A program made the position numbers and the translations under genes. Below the pieces are notes generated by a model. That model was not told the origin of the DNA. It did not search any database and saw nothing but the letters and a program-made list of their open reading frames with translations. From positions 10,936-74,935 of the forward strand of contig CAYPAX010000005.1 of assembly GCA_964408735.1 (NCBI GenBank): DNA of 64,000 nucleotides, read 5' to 3'. Origin of the DNA: UBA7887 sp964408735 (lineage in GTDB: Bacteria; Pseudomonadota; Alphaproteobacteria; UBA7887). Position 1 is the stretch's first letter; every line of letters starts with the position of its first letter. This document shows positions 24,850-33,902 of this stretch, in pieces.

Positions 24850-25260
24850 CTATTCCGCCGCTACGGGGACGCCTTTCTCGGTCTCGACGGCGATGGGAAC
24901 GTAGGTGTAGGTCTTGGAGATGATCTGCCAGCGGCCGTCCAGCCTTAGCAGGCTGAGATAGTCGGTAAACAGCTTCGGCCCGATGGCGATCTGCAACCGC
25001 ACAAGGGCCGACTCCGCGCCCGACTTGTCGATCGAGAGAATGCGGTCCTGGCGCCGCTGGCCCGACTTGGCCGGCGCCTCGCGCCCGGCGACGCGGGCAT
25101 AGACCGCCTCCATCGGGTCGTCCTGCAAGGGCCCGTCGGTCGCCGTGTAGAGGTGGCAGGCGGGGTGGAAGATGCTCTTCAGCTTGTCGACGTCGCACTC
25201 GTAGAAGCCGTCGAAATAGGCGGCAAGTGCTGTGCTGATCTCGTTATAGGTCGCGTCCAT
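24850..25260 (-). CDS. NTF2-like / putative lumazine-binding family protein
   Basis: A 136-residue cone-shaped NTF2-fold protein of the Lumazine_bd_2/SnoaL-like kind, with FYECDVDKLKSIFHP and the C-terminal DGRWQIISKTYTYVP strands. Such proteins are often dehydratases, isomerases or ligand carriers. It lies inside the catabolic operon between the aldolase and CoA-transferase genes. The exact reaction is unknown. Confidence 0.72.
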   Translation of the reverse strand: MDATYNEISTALAAYFDGFYECDVDKLKSIFHPACHLYTATDGPLQDDPMEAVYARVAGREAPAKSGQRRQDRILSIDKSGAESALVRLQIAIGPKLFTDYLSLLRLDGRWQIISKTYTYVPIAVETEKGVPVAAE

Positions 25261-25275
25261 GTCGTCCTCCTGGTT

Positions 25276-26061
25276 TCAGTCTTCGGCCTTTAGCTCGGCA
25301 ATGCCCGCTTGCAGCGCGCCGCCGAGCAAGGCGATGTCGATCGAATAGGCCACCATGCGGAAGCCGCGCGCCATCCAGGCGCGGCCCCATTCCACGTTGG
25401 GGGCCAGACATCCCGCCGGCTTGTCATGCTTGCGGCAGGCGGCAACGATGCGGCCGATGGCGGCATCGAAATCCGGATGGTCGAACTCGCCCGGAATGCC
25501 CATGGTCAGCGACAGGTCGTAATGGCCGACATAGGCGGCGTCAATCCCCGGCACGGCGAGAATCTCTTCCACGGCCTCGACACCCTTGGCGGTCTCGATC
25601 AAGGCGACGACCATAGTGCGGGCTTCAGCGCCTGTCATCTTGGTCGGCACGTCGCCGCCGCTGTAGTCGTCATGGGCGCCGCCGAACATCGCCCCGCGCA
25701 CGCCGCGCGGCGGATAGCGCGTCCAGGAGACGATCTCCTGGGCTTCCTCGCGGCTTTCGACCATCTGATAGACCAGACCCATGATGCCGATATCGAGCAG
25801 CCGGGCAGTTGTTGCGTAGGATTTGTCCGGCGGGCGCACCAGGGGCACCAGGTTCTGGCCGCGGCAATAGGCGATCTGCTGCTTGATCTCCGCTTCGGAG
25901 ATGCCGCTGTGCTCCATGTCGTAAATGACGTATTCGGCGCCGGCACCGGCCAGTACCGTGGCGATGCCGGGGCTGGCGAACTCGAACACCATGGTGCCGA
26001 AAGCTGTCTCGCCGCGGGCGAGCTTCTCCTTGACGGGATTGGGGCGCATGGCTGTGGTCAT
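25276..26061 (-). CDS. HpcH/HpaI-family class II aldolase
   Basis: A 261-residue TIM-barrel aldolase. Residues typical of HpaI are visible: His in YDMEHSGIS, Arg in VPLVRPPD, the metal Glu in VALIETAKG and the metal Asp in VGHYDLSL. These enzymes cleave 2-keto-4-hydroxy acids to pyruvate and an aldehyde, so the pathway probably yields a C-C-cleaved product. Its ATG overlaps the TRAP binding-protein stop by 4 bp. Confidence 0.87.
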   Translation of the reverse strand: MTTAMRPNPVKEKLARGETAFGTMVFEFASPGIATVLAGAGAEYVIYDMEHSGISEAEIKQQIAYCRGQNLVPLVRPPDKSYATTARLLDIGIMGLVYQMVESREEAQEIVSWTRYPPRGVRGAMFGGAHDDYSGGDVPTKMTGAEARTMVVALIETAKGVEAVEEILAVPGIDAAYVGHYDLSLTMGIPGEFDHPDFDAAIGRIVAACRKHDKPAGCLAPNVEWGRAWMARGFRMVAYSIDIALLGGALQAGIAELKAED

Positions 26062-27044
26062 TCCTCGATATAGAACAATTGGCGGAGCGCGTCGTAGTGG
26101 CTGTCGTCACGCGATTTGAGGCGTTCCCAGGCGGTGTCGTAGGCGCGCCGGCGATATTCCCTGGCCGCATCGTCAGAGAGCGTTACCACTTCGACGCCAC
26201 GCTTTCGCATCTCCGCGTCCTCGTCGATCGCCAGGCCGGCGAAGATGTCATAGGAACGCTGCTCGTGGTCGAGGCCGAGCGCCTGCAGGGCATCGCGCGC
26301 GGTGTCGCTCATGCTTTGCCAGCGATCGAGGTTCACCAGAATGACGATGTCGCCCTGGAAATAGCGCGGATCGATGCGGTGGGTAAGGAAATTGTCCCAG
26401 GAGAGGTCCATCAGGCCCACCGACGGCCAGCCGACGCCCACCACCGTGCCGCGCTCGAGCGCGGTATAGACCTCCGGCACCTTGATGTTGACGTAGGTCG
26501 CGCCGAGGCCGGTGAAGAACTCGCGGTAGAGCTGGGCGCCGCGGATACGCAGGCCGTCGAGATCGGGCAGACCGGCTGCGTCGAGCACCGGCGGCTGGGT
26601 CAGATAGATATGGAAGCCGAGGCTGCCTTCGGGATGGGAGAGCAAATAGGCGTTGAGCTTCTGCTGGTGGATCTCGTTGAGCAGCGCCAGGCCGCCATTG
26701 GCGCGCAGCTCGGCCGGCGAGACATTGCCACCGACAAAGGCGTCGGTCTCGGGCACGTCGCCGGGATAGTAGCTCGAAGGCCCATAGATCATGTCGACGA
26801 TGCCGTTGCGCACGGCGTTCGCCTGCTCCGCCGTCGGCAGCGCCTCGGGCCCGCCGAGCAGATCGATGCGCAGCACCCCTGCCGCTTCCGCGTTCACCCG
26901 CTCGATGAAGCTGATGAAGCTCTGGCTGTAGACCGTGCCCAGCGGCAGCATCGAGGTTGCGCGCAGCACCTCCTCGGCGCGGCCGGCCCCGGCCATGGCC
27001 AGACCCGCCACAAGGGCGGCGGCAATTATCGTCTGTCGCCTCAT
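26058..27044 (-). CDS. TRAP-transporter DctP-type substrate-binding protein without membrane partners
   Basis: A 328-residue periplasmic binding protein with a signal peptide ending near GRAEE and the DctP-fold core GLRIRGAQLYREFFTGLG and KVPEVYTALERGTVVG. The Arg of LRIRG is the usual carboxylate anchor, so the ligand is probably an organic acid. The ATG at 27044 follows GGAGGAAG. No dctQ or dctM gene is in the window, so the transporter must be elsewhere. Translational coupling to the aldolase ties the ligand to this pathway. Confidence 0.86.
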   Translation of the reverse strand: MRRQTIIAAALVAGLAMAGAGRAEEVLRATSMLPLGTVYSQSFISFIERVNAEAAGVLRIDLLGGPEALPTAEQANAVRNGIVDMIYGPSSYYPGDVPETDAFVGGNVSPAELRANGGLALLNEIHQQKLNAYLLSHPEGSLGFHIYLTQPPVLDAAGLPDLDGLRIRGAQLYREFFTGLGATYVNIKVPEVYTALERGTVVGVGWPSVGLMDLSWDNFLTHRIDPRYFQGDIVILVNLDRWQSMSDTARDALQALGLDHEQRSYDIFAGLAIDEDAEMRKRGVEVVTLSDDAAREYRRRAYDTAWERLKSRDDSHYDALRQLFYIEE

Positions 27045-27111
27045 AGTGATCTTCCTCCCGGGCCGATTATGGAGCGGAATCGGGAGAAGCAAAAGCCACT
27101 TCCAAACCCGC

Positions 27112-28251
27112 TCAGAATCCGAGCTGCCGCGCTGCCAGATCGCGCATGATTTCCTCGGCACCACCACCGATGGCGTTGACGCGCACCTCGCGATAGATGC
27201 GCTCGACCTTCTGGCCCCTCATGTAGCCGGCGCCGCCGAAGGTCTGCACCGCCTCGCGGGCGCAGTATTCCATGGTCAGGGTGGCCTGGTTCTTGAGCAT
27301 GCAGATCTCGGCCACCGGGTTTTCGCCCTGGTCGATGCGCCAGGCGAGGCTTTCCAGAAAGGCCTGGGTGGCGTTGATCTGCATGGCCATGTCGACGAGC
27401 TTGTGGCGCACCACCTGGTGGTCGATGAGGCGCTTGCCGAAGGTCTGGCGCTCGCGCGCGTAGGCCACCGTCTCGTCGTAGCAGACCTGGGAGAAGCCGT
27501 TGCAGCCGGCGGCCATCATCAGGCGCTCGAAGTTGAAGTTCTGCATGACGATCTTGAAGCCCTGGTTCTCGACGCCGATGAGGTTCTCCGCGGGCACGCG
27601 GACATTGTCGAAATAGAGCGTTGCCGTGTCCGAGGCATGCCAGCCCATCTTCTTCAGCGGCGTGCGCGAGAAGCCTGGCATATCGGCCTCGATCAGCAGC
27701 AGCGAGACGCCATGCATGCCGTCTGTGCCCGTGCGCACCGCCGTTGTGATGTAATCCGCCTGCACGCCCGAGGTGATGAAGGTCTTGCTGCCGTTGACGA
27801 TGTAATGGTCGCCCTCGCGCCGCGCCGTGGTCTGCAGGTTGGCGACGTCGGAGCCGCCCGAGGGCTCGGTGATGGCGAGCGCCGCGATCTTCTCGCCCGC
27901 CAGCACCCCGGGCACCACGCGGGCCTTCACGGGCTCGGTCGCCGCCCGGATGACGGGGGGAAGGCCGATAGCATGGCTGCCGAGGCTGGCCGCGACACCG
28001 CCGGCGCCGGGCCGTGCCAGCTCCTGGGCGACGATGATCATGGTGAAGTGATCTGCCATCATGCCGCCGGCCGCGACAGGGTGATAGGCGCCGATCAGCC
28101 CGACCTCGCCCGCCTTGCGGAACAGCGCACGCGGCAACAGCTCGGCCTCCTCCCAGGCCTCGACATGAGGCGCGATCTCGTTTTCGACGAAACGCCGCAC
28201 GGTATCGCGCCAGGCCTCGTGATCGTCGCTGTAGTACTGACTTTGCGTCAT
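27112..28251 (-). CDS. Acyl-CoA dehydrogenase, isovaleryl/long-chain type catalytic base
   Basis: A 379-residue acyl-CoA dehydrogenase, first gene of the operon. ITEPSGGSDVANLQTTA and YIVNGSKTFITSG are the FAD-binding signatures, and the C-terminal QTFGGAGYMRG is intact. The usual C-terminal catalytic Glu is replaced (AIGGGAEEIMR), while Glu242 in NFERLMMAAG sits where isovaleryl-CoA and long-chain dehydrogenases keep theirs. Branched or bulky acyl-CoA substrates are therefore likely. It is divergent from the gamma-glutamyltransferase. Confidence 0.9.
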   Translation of the reverse strand: MTQSQYYSDDHEAWRDTVRRFVENEIAPHVEAWEEAELLPRALFRKAGEVGLIGAYHPVAAGGMMADHFTMIIVAQELARPGAGGVAASLGSHAIGLPPVIRAATEPVKARVVPGVLAGEKIAALAITEPSGGSDVANLQTTARREGDHYIVNGSKTFITSGVQADYITTAVRTGTDGMHGVSLLLIEADMPGFSRTPLKKMGWHASDTATLYFDNVRVPAENLIGVENQGFKIVMQNFNFERLMMAAGCNGFSQVCYDETVAYARERQTFGKRLIDHQVVRHKLVDMAMQINATQAFLESLAWRIDQGENPVAEICMLKNQATLTMEYCAREAVQTFGGAGYMRGQKVERIYREVRVNAIGGGAEEIMRDLAARQLGF

Positions 28252-28368
28252 GATGGGGACCTTTCCGGCATGTCGCCGGCATAATAGACCATCGCGACCG
28301 CAAACCGGTTCCAAACAGGCCACAAATGCTCTAGACGGGTCGCCACACACCGCAAAATGGAAGAACTC

Positions 28369-29958
28369 ATGCGCGATCTGCATCTGCCCGGCCGCTCGAA
28401 CGTTCATGCCCGCAAGGGCATGGCCGCCACCTCGCACCCGGCGGCGACTCTGGCCGCTCTCGACATGCTGCGCGACGGCGGCAACGCCATCGATGCGTCG
28501 ATCGCTGCTGCCGCCGTCCTTGCCGTCGTCGAGCCGCAATCGACGGGCATCGGCGGCGATGTCTTTGCGCTCTATGTGCCAGGCGGCAGCGGCGAGGTCA
28601 TCGCGCTGAACGGCTCGGGCCGCGCGCCTGCCGCGGCCACGGTGGACTGGTACCGCGAGCAGGGCATGAGCGAGATCGCCTTTCGCTCGCCGCACGCGGT
28701 CTCGATCCCCGGTGCCATCGCGGCCTGGCAGACGCTCTCGGACGACCATGGCAGGCTGGGCCTGCGCAAGGTTCTGCAGCCCGCCATCGCCCACGCCCGC
28801 GACGGCTATGTGGTGCACGAGGTCATCGCCAAGGTCTGGGCCCAGGAATTCGACAAGCTCAACGCCACGGATGCCGCGCGCCGCACCTTTCTGCCCGAGG
28901 CGCGCGCGCCCGTGGCCGGCGAGATCCACCGCCAGCCGCAGCTGGCCGAGACACTGGCCGCGATCGCCGAGGGCGGCCGCGACGCCTTCTACCAGGGTCC
29001 CGTCGGCGAGGATCTGGTGGCATCGTTACAGAGCCACGGCGGCCTACAGACCCTCGACGATTTTGCCGCCGCGCGGGCCGATTACGTCACGCCGATCAAG
29101 ACCGACTATCGCGGCGCCACGATCTACGAATGCCCGCCCAACGGCCAGGGCATCGTGGCGCTGATGATGCTCAACATGCTCTCGGGCTTCGACATGGCCG
29201 GGCTCGATCCCCTCGGCGCTGAGCGTTTTCACCTCGAGGCCGAGGCGGCGCGCCTCGCCTATCGCGATCGCGATGCGTTGTTGGCCGATCCGGAGCACGC
29301 CGAGGTGCCGGCCGAGCATCTGCTCTCGGCGGGCTATGCCGACGATCTGCGCGCGCTGATCTCCCGCGATCGGGCGATGCCCGACATGCCGCCCCCGGGC
29401 ACGGCGCCGCACCGCGATACCGTCTATCTCAGCGTCGTCGACGAGGACCGCAACGCGGTCTCCTTCATCAACTCCCTGTTCCATTCCTGGGGCTCGGGCC
29501 TGGTCAGCGAGAAGACCGGGGTGACCTTCCACAATCGCGGCTCGGGCTTCGTCATCGATCCGGACCACCCGTGCTGCATCGCGCCGGGCAAGCGGCCGCT
29601 GCACACCATCATCCCCGGCATGGCCATGAAGGACGGGCGCGTGATGATGCCCTTCGGCGTCATGGGCGGGCACTACCAGCCGATCGGTCATGTGCATCTG
29701 CTGACCAACATGCTCGACTACGCCATGAGCCCGCAGGAAGCGCTCGATTTCCCGCGCGCCTTCGCCATCGGCGGCGAGCTGCGCGTCGAGCGCGGATTGC
29801 CAGGCGATGTCTGCGAGACCCTGGCCGGCTACGGCCACAATGTTGTCGAGTCGAGCTTCCCCATCGGCGGCGGCCAGGCAATCACCATCGACTGGGACAC
29901 CGGCGTGCTGACCGCCGGCTCCGAGCCCCGCAAGGACGGCTGCGCACTGGGCTATTGA
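28369..29958 (+). CDS. Gamma-glutamyltransferase family Ntn hydrolase
   Basis: About 529 residues, no signal peptide. The autoprocessing site is the Thr in HRDTVYLSVVDED (about residue 351), which becomes the N-terminal nucleophile of the small subunit; GSGLVSEKTGV and the later GGQAITIDW are typical. The ATG at 28369 has GGAAG 5 nt upstream; an ATG at 28357 lacks one. Cytoplasmic members often act on gamma-amides other than glutathione or on cephalosporin-type acyl groups. It diverges from the catabolic operon and its 3' end overlaps ispE by 7 bp. Confidence 0.85.
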   Translation: MRDLHLPGRSNVHARKGMAATSHPAATLAALDMLRDGGNAIDASIAAAAVLAVVEPQSTGIGGDVFALYVPGGSGEVIALNGSGRAPAAATVDWYREQGMSEIAFRSPHAVSIPGAIAAWQTLSDDHGRLGLRKVLQPAIAHARDGYVVHEVIAKVWAQEFDKLNATDAARRTFLPEARAPVAGEIHRQPQLAETLAAIAEGGRDAFYQGPVGEDLVASLQSHGGLQTLDDFAAARADYVTPIKTDYRGATIYECPPNGQGIVALMMLNMLSGFDMAGLDPLGAERFHLEAEAARLAYRDRDALLADPEHAEVPAEHLLSAGYADDLRALISRDRAMPDMPPPGTAPHRDTVYLSVVDEDRNAVSFINSLFHSWGSGLVSEKTGVTFHNRGSGFVIDPDHPCCIAPGKRPLHTIIPGMAMKDGRVMMPFGVMGGHYQPIGHVHLLTNMLDYAMSPQEALDFPRAFAIGGELRVERGLPGDVCETLAGYGHNVVESSFPIGGGQAITIDWDTGVLTAGSEPRKDGCALGY

Positions 29959-30836
29959 GGCCTGTCGAAGAGCGCGGTCGCGGCGCACCACCACTCGGGC
30001 CGTGCGGCGGCGATGCTGTGCTTTGCGGCTCTGGCCTGGTCGAGGTCGGCGAACAGGCCGAAGCAGGTGGCGCCGCTGCCGGACATGCGCGCCAGCAGGC
30101 AATCGGGTGCTGCGTCGAGCGCTGCCAGCACATCGGCGATGACCGGCACCAGGCGCCGTGCCGGCGCTTCCAGGTCATTGCGGCGCTGGCCAAGCGCCGT
30201 CGCTAGGTCTGCCGGCGTCCGCGGCATCTTGGCAAAAGGCGCCGGCGGCGAATAGGGGCCTTCGCGGGCGGCGAAAACAGCCGGTGTTGCGACGGGCACA
30301 CTAGGGTTGACGAGCAACAGCGCACAAGGCGGCAGTGGCGCGTCGGGCAGTGTCAGGTTTTCACCGACGCCGCCGAGCACGAGCGGTTGCGAGACCAGAC
30401 AGGCCGGGACGTCGGCGCCCAGGCCGGCGGCAATGGCATGCCTCTCTTCTGCCGGAAGTGTCACCTGCCAGAGCCGCGACAACAGGCGCAAGGCCGCCGC
30501 CGCGTCGGCCGATCCGCCGCCGATACCGGCGGCGACAGGCAGGGTCTTTTCCAGGGTGATCGCCGCTTGAGGCTCTATGCCGGCCGCTGTGGCGAGGGCT
30601 TGCGCGGCGCGCAACACAAGATTGTCCTCGTCCGCCGTCTCGCCGAGCGCCGAGGCATTGGGTCCGGTCACAGTTAGGCTGAGCCGGTCATCCGGCACGG
30701 CGGTCAGCACATCGCCGAGCGCCGTGAACACCACCAGGCTGTCGAGCAGGTGATAGCCGTCCTCGCGGCGGCCGGTGACGTGCAGATGCAGATTGACCTT
30801 GGCCGGTGCCGGCTCGCTGAGGCGACCTGGAGTCAG
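29952..30836 (-). CDS. ispE: 4-diphosphocytidyl-2-C-methyl-D-erythritol kinase, probable CTG start
   Basis: A GHMP kinase of the non-mevalonate isoprenoid pathway. The family N-terminus EPAPAKVNLHLHVTG is encoded upstream of the first canonical start (GTG 30734), as is GYHLLDSLVVF. The ATP loop is LPVAAGIGGGSADAAAAL and the C-terminal motif is ARMSGSGATCFGLF. No ATG, GTG or TTG lies between the upstream in-frame stop and GTG 30734. A CTG at 30836 has GAGGA about 9 nt upstream and gives 294 residues, the normal IspE length. It starts 2 nt after the TPR lipoprotein stop, so the two are coupled. Confidence 0.85.
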   Translation of the reverse strand: MTPGRLSEPAPAKVNLHLHVTGRREDGYHLLDSLVVFTALGDVLTAVPDDRLSLTVTGPNASALGETADEDNLVLRAAQALATAAGIEPQAAITLEKTLPVAAGIGGGSADAAAALRLLSRLWQVTLPAEERHAIAAGLGADVPACLVSQPLVLGGVGENLTLPDAPLPPCALLLVNPSVPVATPAVFAAREGPYSPPAPFAKMPRTPADLATALGQRRNDLEAPARRLVPVIADVLAALDAAPDCLLARMSGSGATCFGLFADLDQARAAKHSIAAARPEWWCAATALFDRPQ

Positions 30837-30838
30837 GT

Positions 30839-32641
30839 CTAAAGGTCCTCGGGTCGGTCGCCCGGCAGCGGCAGCGGGGCGAGGCCGTTGGCGATCTTCT
30901 CGCGCAGGCTATCGGCGACCTCGGTATCGGGCTCGAAGGAAAGCGCGCGGCGCCATTGGAAGCGCGCTTCCTCGCGCCGGCCGACCCGCCACAGCCCGTC
31001 GGCATAATGGTCGATGATGACCGGGTCCGAAGGCCGCAGCTCCGCGGCGCGCTCCAGCTGCTCTGCCGCCCCTTCGAAGTCGCCCAGCTGATAGAGCACC
31101 CAGCCCAGGCTATCGACGATATAGCCGTCGTTGGGCCGCTGCTCGACAGCGCTTTCGATCATCGCCCGGGCACGGTCGAGATAGAGGCCCTTCTCGACCC
31201 AGCTGTAGCCGAGATAGTTGAGCACCAGGGGCTGGTCCGGCTCGAGCTCAAGCGCCTGCAGGAAATCCGCTTCGGCGCGCGGCCATTGCTTCGAGCGCTC
31301 GAGGGCGATACCGCGGGCATAGAGCAGCGTCCAATGGCGCTGGTCGAGGGTGGGGATGCGCGCCAGCGCCAGATCATAAGCCTCGACCGCATCCTCCCAG
31401 CGGCTGCGGCTGCGCATCATGTCGCCGAGGGTGATCAACGGATCCGCGCGCTCGGGACGCTCCAGCGCCATGCGCCGCAAATGCTCGGCTGCCTCGTCGA
31501 TACGCTCCAGCTCCGCCAGTGCACCGGCCGCGCGCAGGCGCAAATGCCAGGTCAAGGCGTCGCTCTCGGTGGGCGAGGTGTAGGCCTCGACGGCCTCCTC
31601 ATAGCGCTCGGTCGCGGCCATGATATCGCCGAGCATCATCAGGCTGGCATCCATATCCGGGCGCAGATAGAGCGCCATCTGGGTGTAGGCCAACGCCGCC
31701 TCCACGGCGTTCTCCTGGAACAGCGAAGCGGCGATACCGTAGAAGACCTCGGCATAGCCCTCGGCGCTGTCGGCCACCAGCAGCGTCGGTGGCTCGTCCG
31801 TCACCAGCCTGCCGTAGGCTTGGTCGAGGAAGGTGGTGTCGGGATTCTGCTCGACATAGGAATCGTATATCGCACGTGCTTCGTCGTTGCGATCCGAGCG
31901 CTGGAAGAAACCCGCTGCGGCAAGCACCACCCGCAGCGAGCCGCCGCGCAGCGCGCTGAGCGCCCCAGCATAGCCGTTCTCGGTCTCCTGTTTGTGTCCG
32001 AGGATCTCGCCGATCAGCCCGGTGTGGAAGTCGTGGGTGCTGGCGAAAGCCGAGGTCTTGCCGAGCTCGCCCAGCGCCGCCATCGGATCGCCCGCCTCCG
32101 AGCCGACCAGGGTCCAGGCTGTCAGCAAGGGGATGAGATATTTGTTGAGCCCCGACATCGGCGCGTCGTTGAGATGGCCGAGGGCGGCAGGCCTGTCGCC
32201 CTTGCCGATGGCATCGACTGCCAGCGCAATGCCGGCAATGCGCGTTTCCTCGTCGACTTTCTGCAGGCGTAACGCATAGTCGACCGCACCCGCCATGTCG
32301 CGCTCGGACAGCGATGCCGTCAGGGCTTGGGCCAGCAGTTCAGGATTGGCGGGGTCGTCGGCCAGCACCCGGGCGACGTAATGGGCGATGGCGGCGCTGT
32401 CGTGGTTGCGCCGCGCGTGACGTGCCGCGAGATAGCTGCCGAGACCGGATGTTGCGGCGGGCAGGTCGCCATTGCCGGCTGCCGGAGCGACAGCGTCGGC
32501 GATATTGGCTTCGCCGGTCGCCTCGCCATTGCCGCCATTGCCGCCGCATCCCGCCACCAGAGCCGCGACGGCAAACAGGGCCGCTAGCGTTGGCGACGCG
32601 GGGCGTCGGCGCTTCGTGGTGGATATGACCAGGGAGCCCAT
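30839..32641 (-). CDS. Large TPR-repeat lipoprotein
   Basis: A 600-residue protein with a lipobox (AALVAGC, Cys at about 32), a glycine-rich linker and about ten tetratricopeptide repeats over the rest, the last ones clear (VLNYLGYSWVEKGLYLD and IVDSLGWVLYQLGDFEGA). The ATG at 32641 has GAGG 9 nt upstream. This TPR lipoprotein followed by ispE is a familiar alphaproteobacterial arrangement. It is probably anchored at the outer membrane and assembles protein complexes; no enzymatic motif is present. Confidence 0.85.
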   Translation of the reverse strand: MGSLVISTTKRRRPASPTLAALFAVAALVAGCGGNGGNGEATGEANIADAVAPAAGNGDLPAATSGLGSYLAARHARRNHDSAAIAHYVARVLADDPANPELLAQALTASLSERDMAGAVDYALRLQKVDEETRIAGIALAVDAIGKGDRPAALGHLNDAPMSGLNKYLIPLLTAWTLVGSEAGDPMAALGELGKTSAFASTHDFHTGLIGEILGHKQETENGYAGALSALRGGSLRVVLAAAGFFQRSDRNDEARAIYDSYVEQNPDTTFLDQAYGRLVTDEPPTLLVADSAEGYAEVFYGIAASLFQENAVEAALAYTQMALYLRPDMDASLMMLGDIMAATERYEEAVEAYTSPTESDALTWHLRLRAAGALAELERIDEAAEHLRRMALERPERADPLITLGDMMRSRSRWEDAVEAYDLALARIPTLDQRHWTLLYARGIALERSKQWPRAEADFLQALELEPDQPLVLNYLGYSWVEKGLYLDRARAMIESAVEQRPNDGYIVDSLGWVLYQLGDFEGAAEQLERAAELRPSDPVIIDHYADGLWRVGRREEARFQWRRALSFEPDTEVADSLREKIANGLAPLPLPGDRPEDL

Positions 32642-32782
32642 CGGGCAAAGCCTCGCATTGGCGTTGAATTGTCCTATTACATAGCCATCCCCGACGGCGA
32701 AGTCCACGCGGGCAGAGGTTGACCTTTGCGTGACTTTGGCGCAAAAGAGCGCCCGCAGCCGCCCCAGGAGAAGAATGAGACT

Positions 32783-32974
32783 ATGGCCAGCAAGAACAAT
32801 CCGGCTCGGCGTCAGCGCCAGAGCGCCGACAAGGACTACCAGGGCAAGAAGGTGAAGCCGGTGCTTTATGTCGGCTCCTTCGTCGGCCATGGCCGCTATA
32901 TCGCGGCCCAGGACGAAGGCGGCAAGCTGGTCAAGGACACGGCCGGCAAGCCGATCCCCTTCAGCGCCATCTGA
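32783..32974 (+). CDS. Conserved-looking small basic protein, 63 residues
   Basis: Starts MASKNNPARRQRQSADKDYQ and continues with KPVLYVGSFVGHGRYIAA and a polar, lysine-rich end. The N-terminus is basic and probably disordered; the centre could be one small beta structure. It ends 10 nt before the uracil-DNA glycosylase gene, so the two may be co-expressed. No known domain recognised. A longer frame starting at 32726 is possible but lacks a convincing ribosome site. Confidence 0.6.
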   Translation: MASKNNPARRQRQSADKDYQGKKVKPVLYVGSFVGHGRYIAAQDEGGKLVKDTAGKPIPFSAI

Positions 32975-32984
32975 TCCCGCGACC

Positions 32985-33791
32985 ATGGCCGGACAGGCGA
33001 GCGGCGATCATGCCGGCGCGCTGTCCGCGCTTGCCTGGCAGGTTGCCGCCGGTGCCGACGAGGCACTCGACGATACGCCGCGCAACCGCCTGATCGCGGC
33101 GAAAGAGCCGGCCCCCGAACCTGAGGCACGGCCAGCCGCGCCTGTGAACGCGCTGACGCCCACCAATGCTCTGATCGACCACGCCCGCGCTGCCGCCGAA
33201 GCGGCCGATAGCGTTGCCGCATTGGCCGCCGCGGTGGCGGCTTTCGATGGCTGTGCCTTGAAGAAAACCGCCAAGAACACCGTCTTCGCCGATGGCAATC
33301 CGCAAGCCGATCTGATGCTGATCGGCGAGGCGCCTGGCGCCGAAGAGGACCGCCGCGGCCTGCCGTTCGTCGGCAAGGCCGGCCAGCTGCTCGATCGCAT
33401 GCTGGCGGCGATCGGGCGCGACCGCGACAGCGCCTATATCACCAACATGCTGTTCTGGCGCCCGCCCGGCAACCGCTCGCCGAGCCCTGAGGAAATTGCG
33501 CTCTGCCGCCCCTTCGTCGATCGCCACATGGCGCTGGTGCGTCCGCGGCTTGTGGTTTGCGTCGGTGGGATTTCCGCCAAGGCATTGCTCGATCGCACGG
33601 AAGGCATCACGCGGTTGCGCGGCAAATGGTACGAGATCGCGCCTCCGGGCTGCGAGGCCATTGCCGCCACGGCCATGTTCCATCCGGCCTACCTGTTGCG
33701 CCAGCCGGCCCAAAAGAGACTGGCCTGGCGAGACCTCTTGGCGATTCGCGACAAGCTTGGCGAAAGCACGGCAAAACACGAAAAAAAGTGA
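32985..33791 (+). CDS. Type 4 (Udg4/UDGa) uracil-DNA glycosylase
   Basis: A 268-residue protein with a roughly 95-residue alanine-rich N-terminal extension before the glycosylase domain. Family motifs are LIGEAPGAEEDRRGLPFVGKAG (residues near 115-135, quoted in two parts by position), TNMLFWRPPGNRSPSPEE and FHPAYLLRQPAQ. The Cys of DGCALKKTAK and the Cys pair further on (LCRPFV, VVCVGG) would hold the Fe-S cluster of this family. It removes uracil from DNA. The ATG at 32985 follows the small basic gene closely. Confidence 0.85.
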   Translation: MAGQASGDHAGALSALAWQVAAGADEALDDTPRNRLIAAKEPAPEPEARPAAPVNALTPTNALIDHARAAAEAADSVAALAAAVAAFDGCALKKTAKNTVFADGNPQADLMLIGEAPGAEEDRRGLPFVGKAGQLLDRMLAAIGRDRDSAYITNMLFWRPPGNRSPSPEEIALCRPFVDRHMALVRPRLVVCVGGISAKALLDRTEGITRLRGKWYEIAPPGCEAIAATAMFHPAYLLRQPAQKRLAWRDLLAIRDKLGESTAKHEKK

Positions 33792-33902
33792 CCGCCAAGT
33801 CTTGGGGGCACTTCTCAGGCGCCTCCGGCAGTCAGCTGAATTTGCTTCGATAATTTCCGTTCGGTCCGATTTGGCAACGAATTTGCGGACCGTTCCATGT
33901 TC

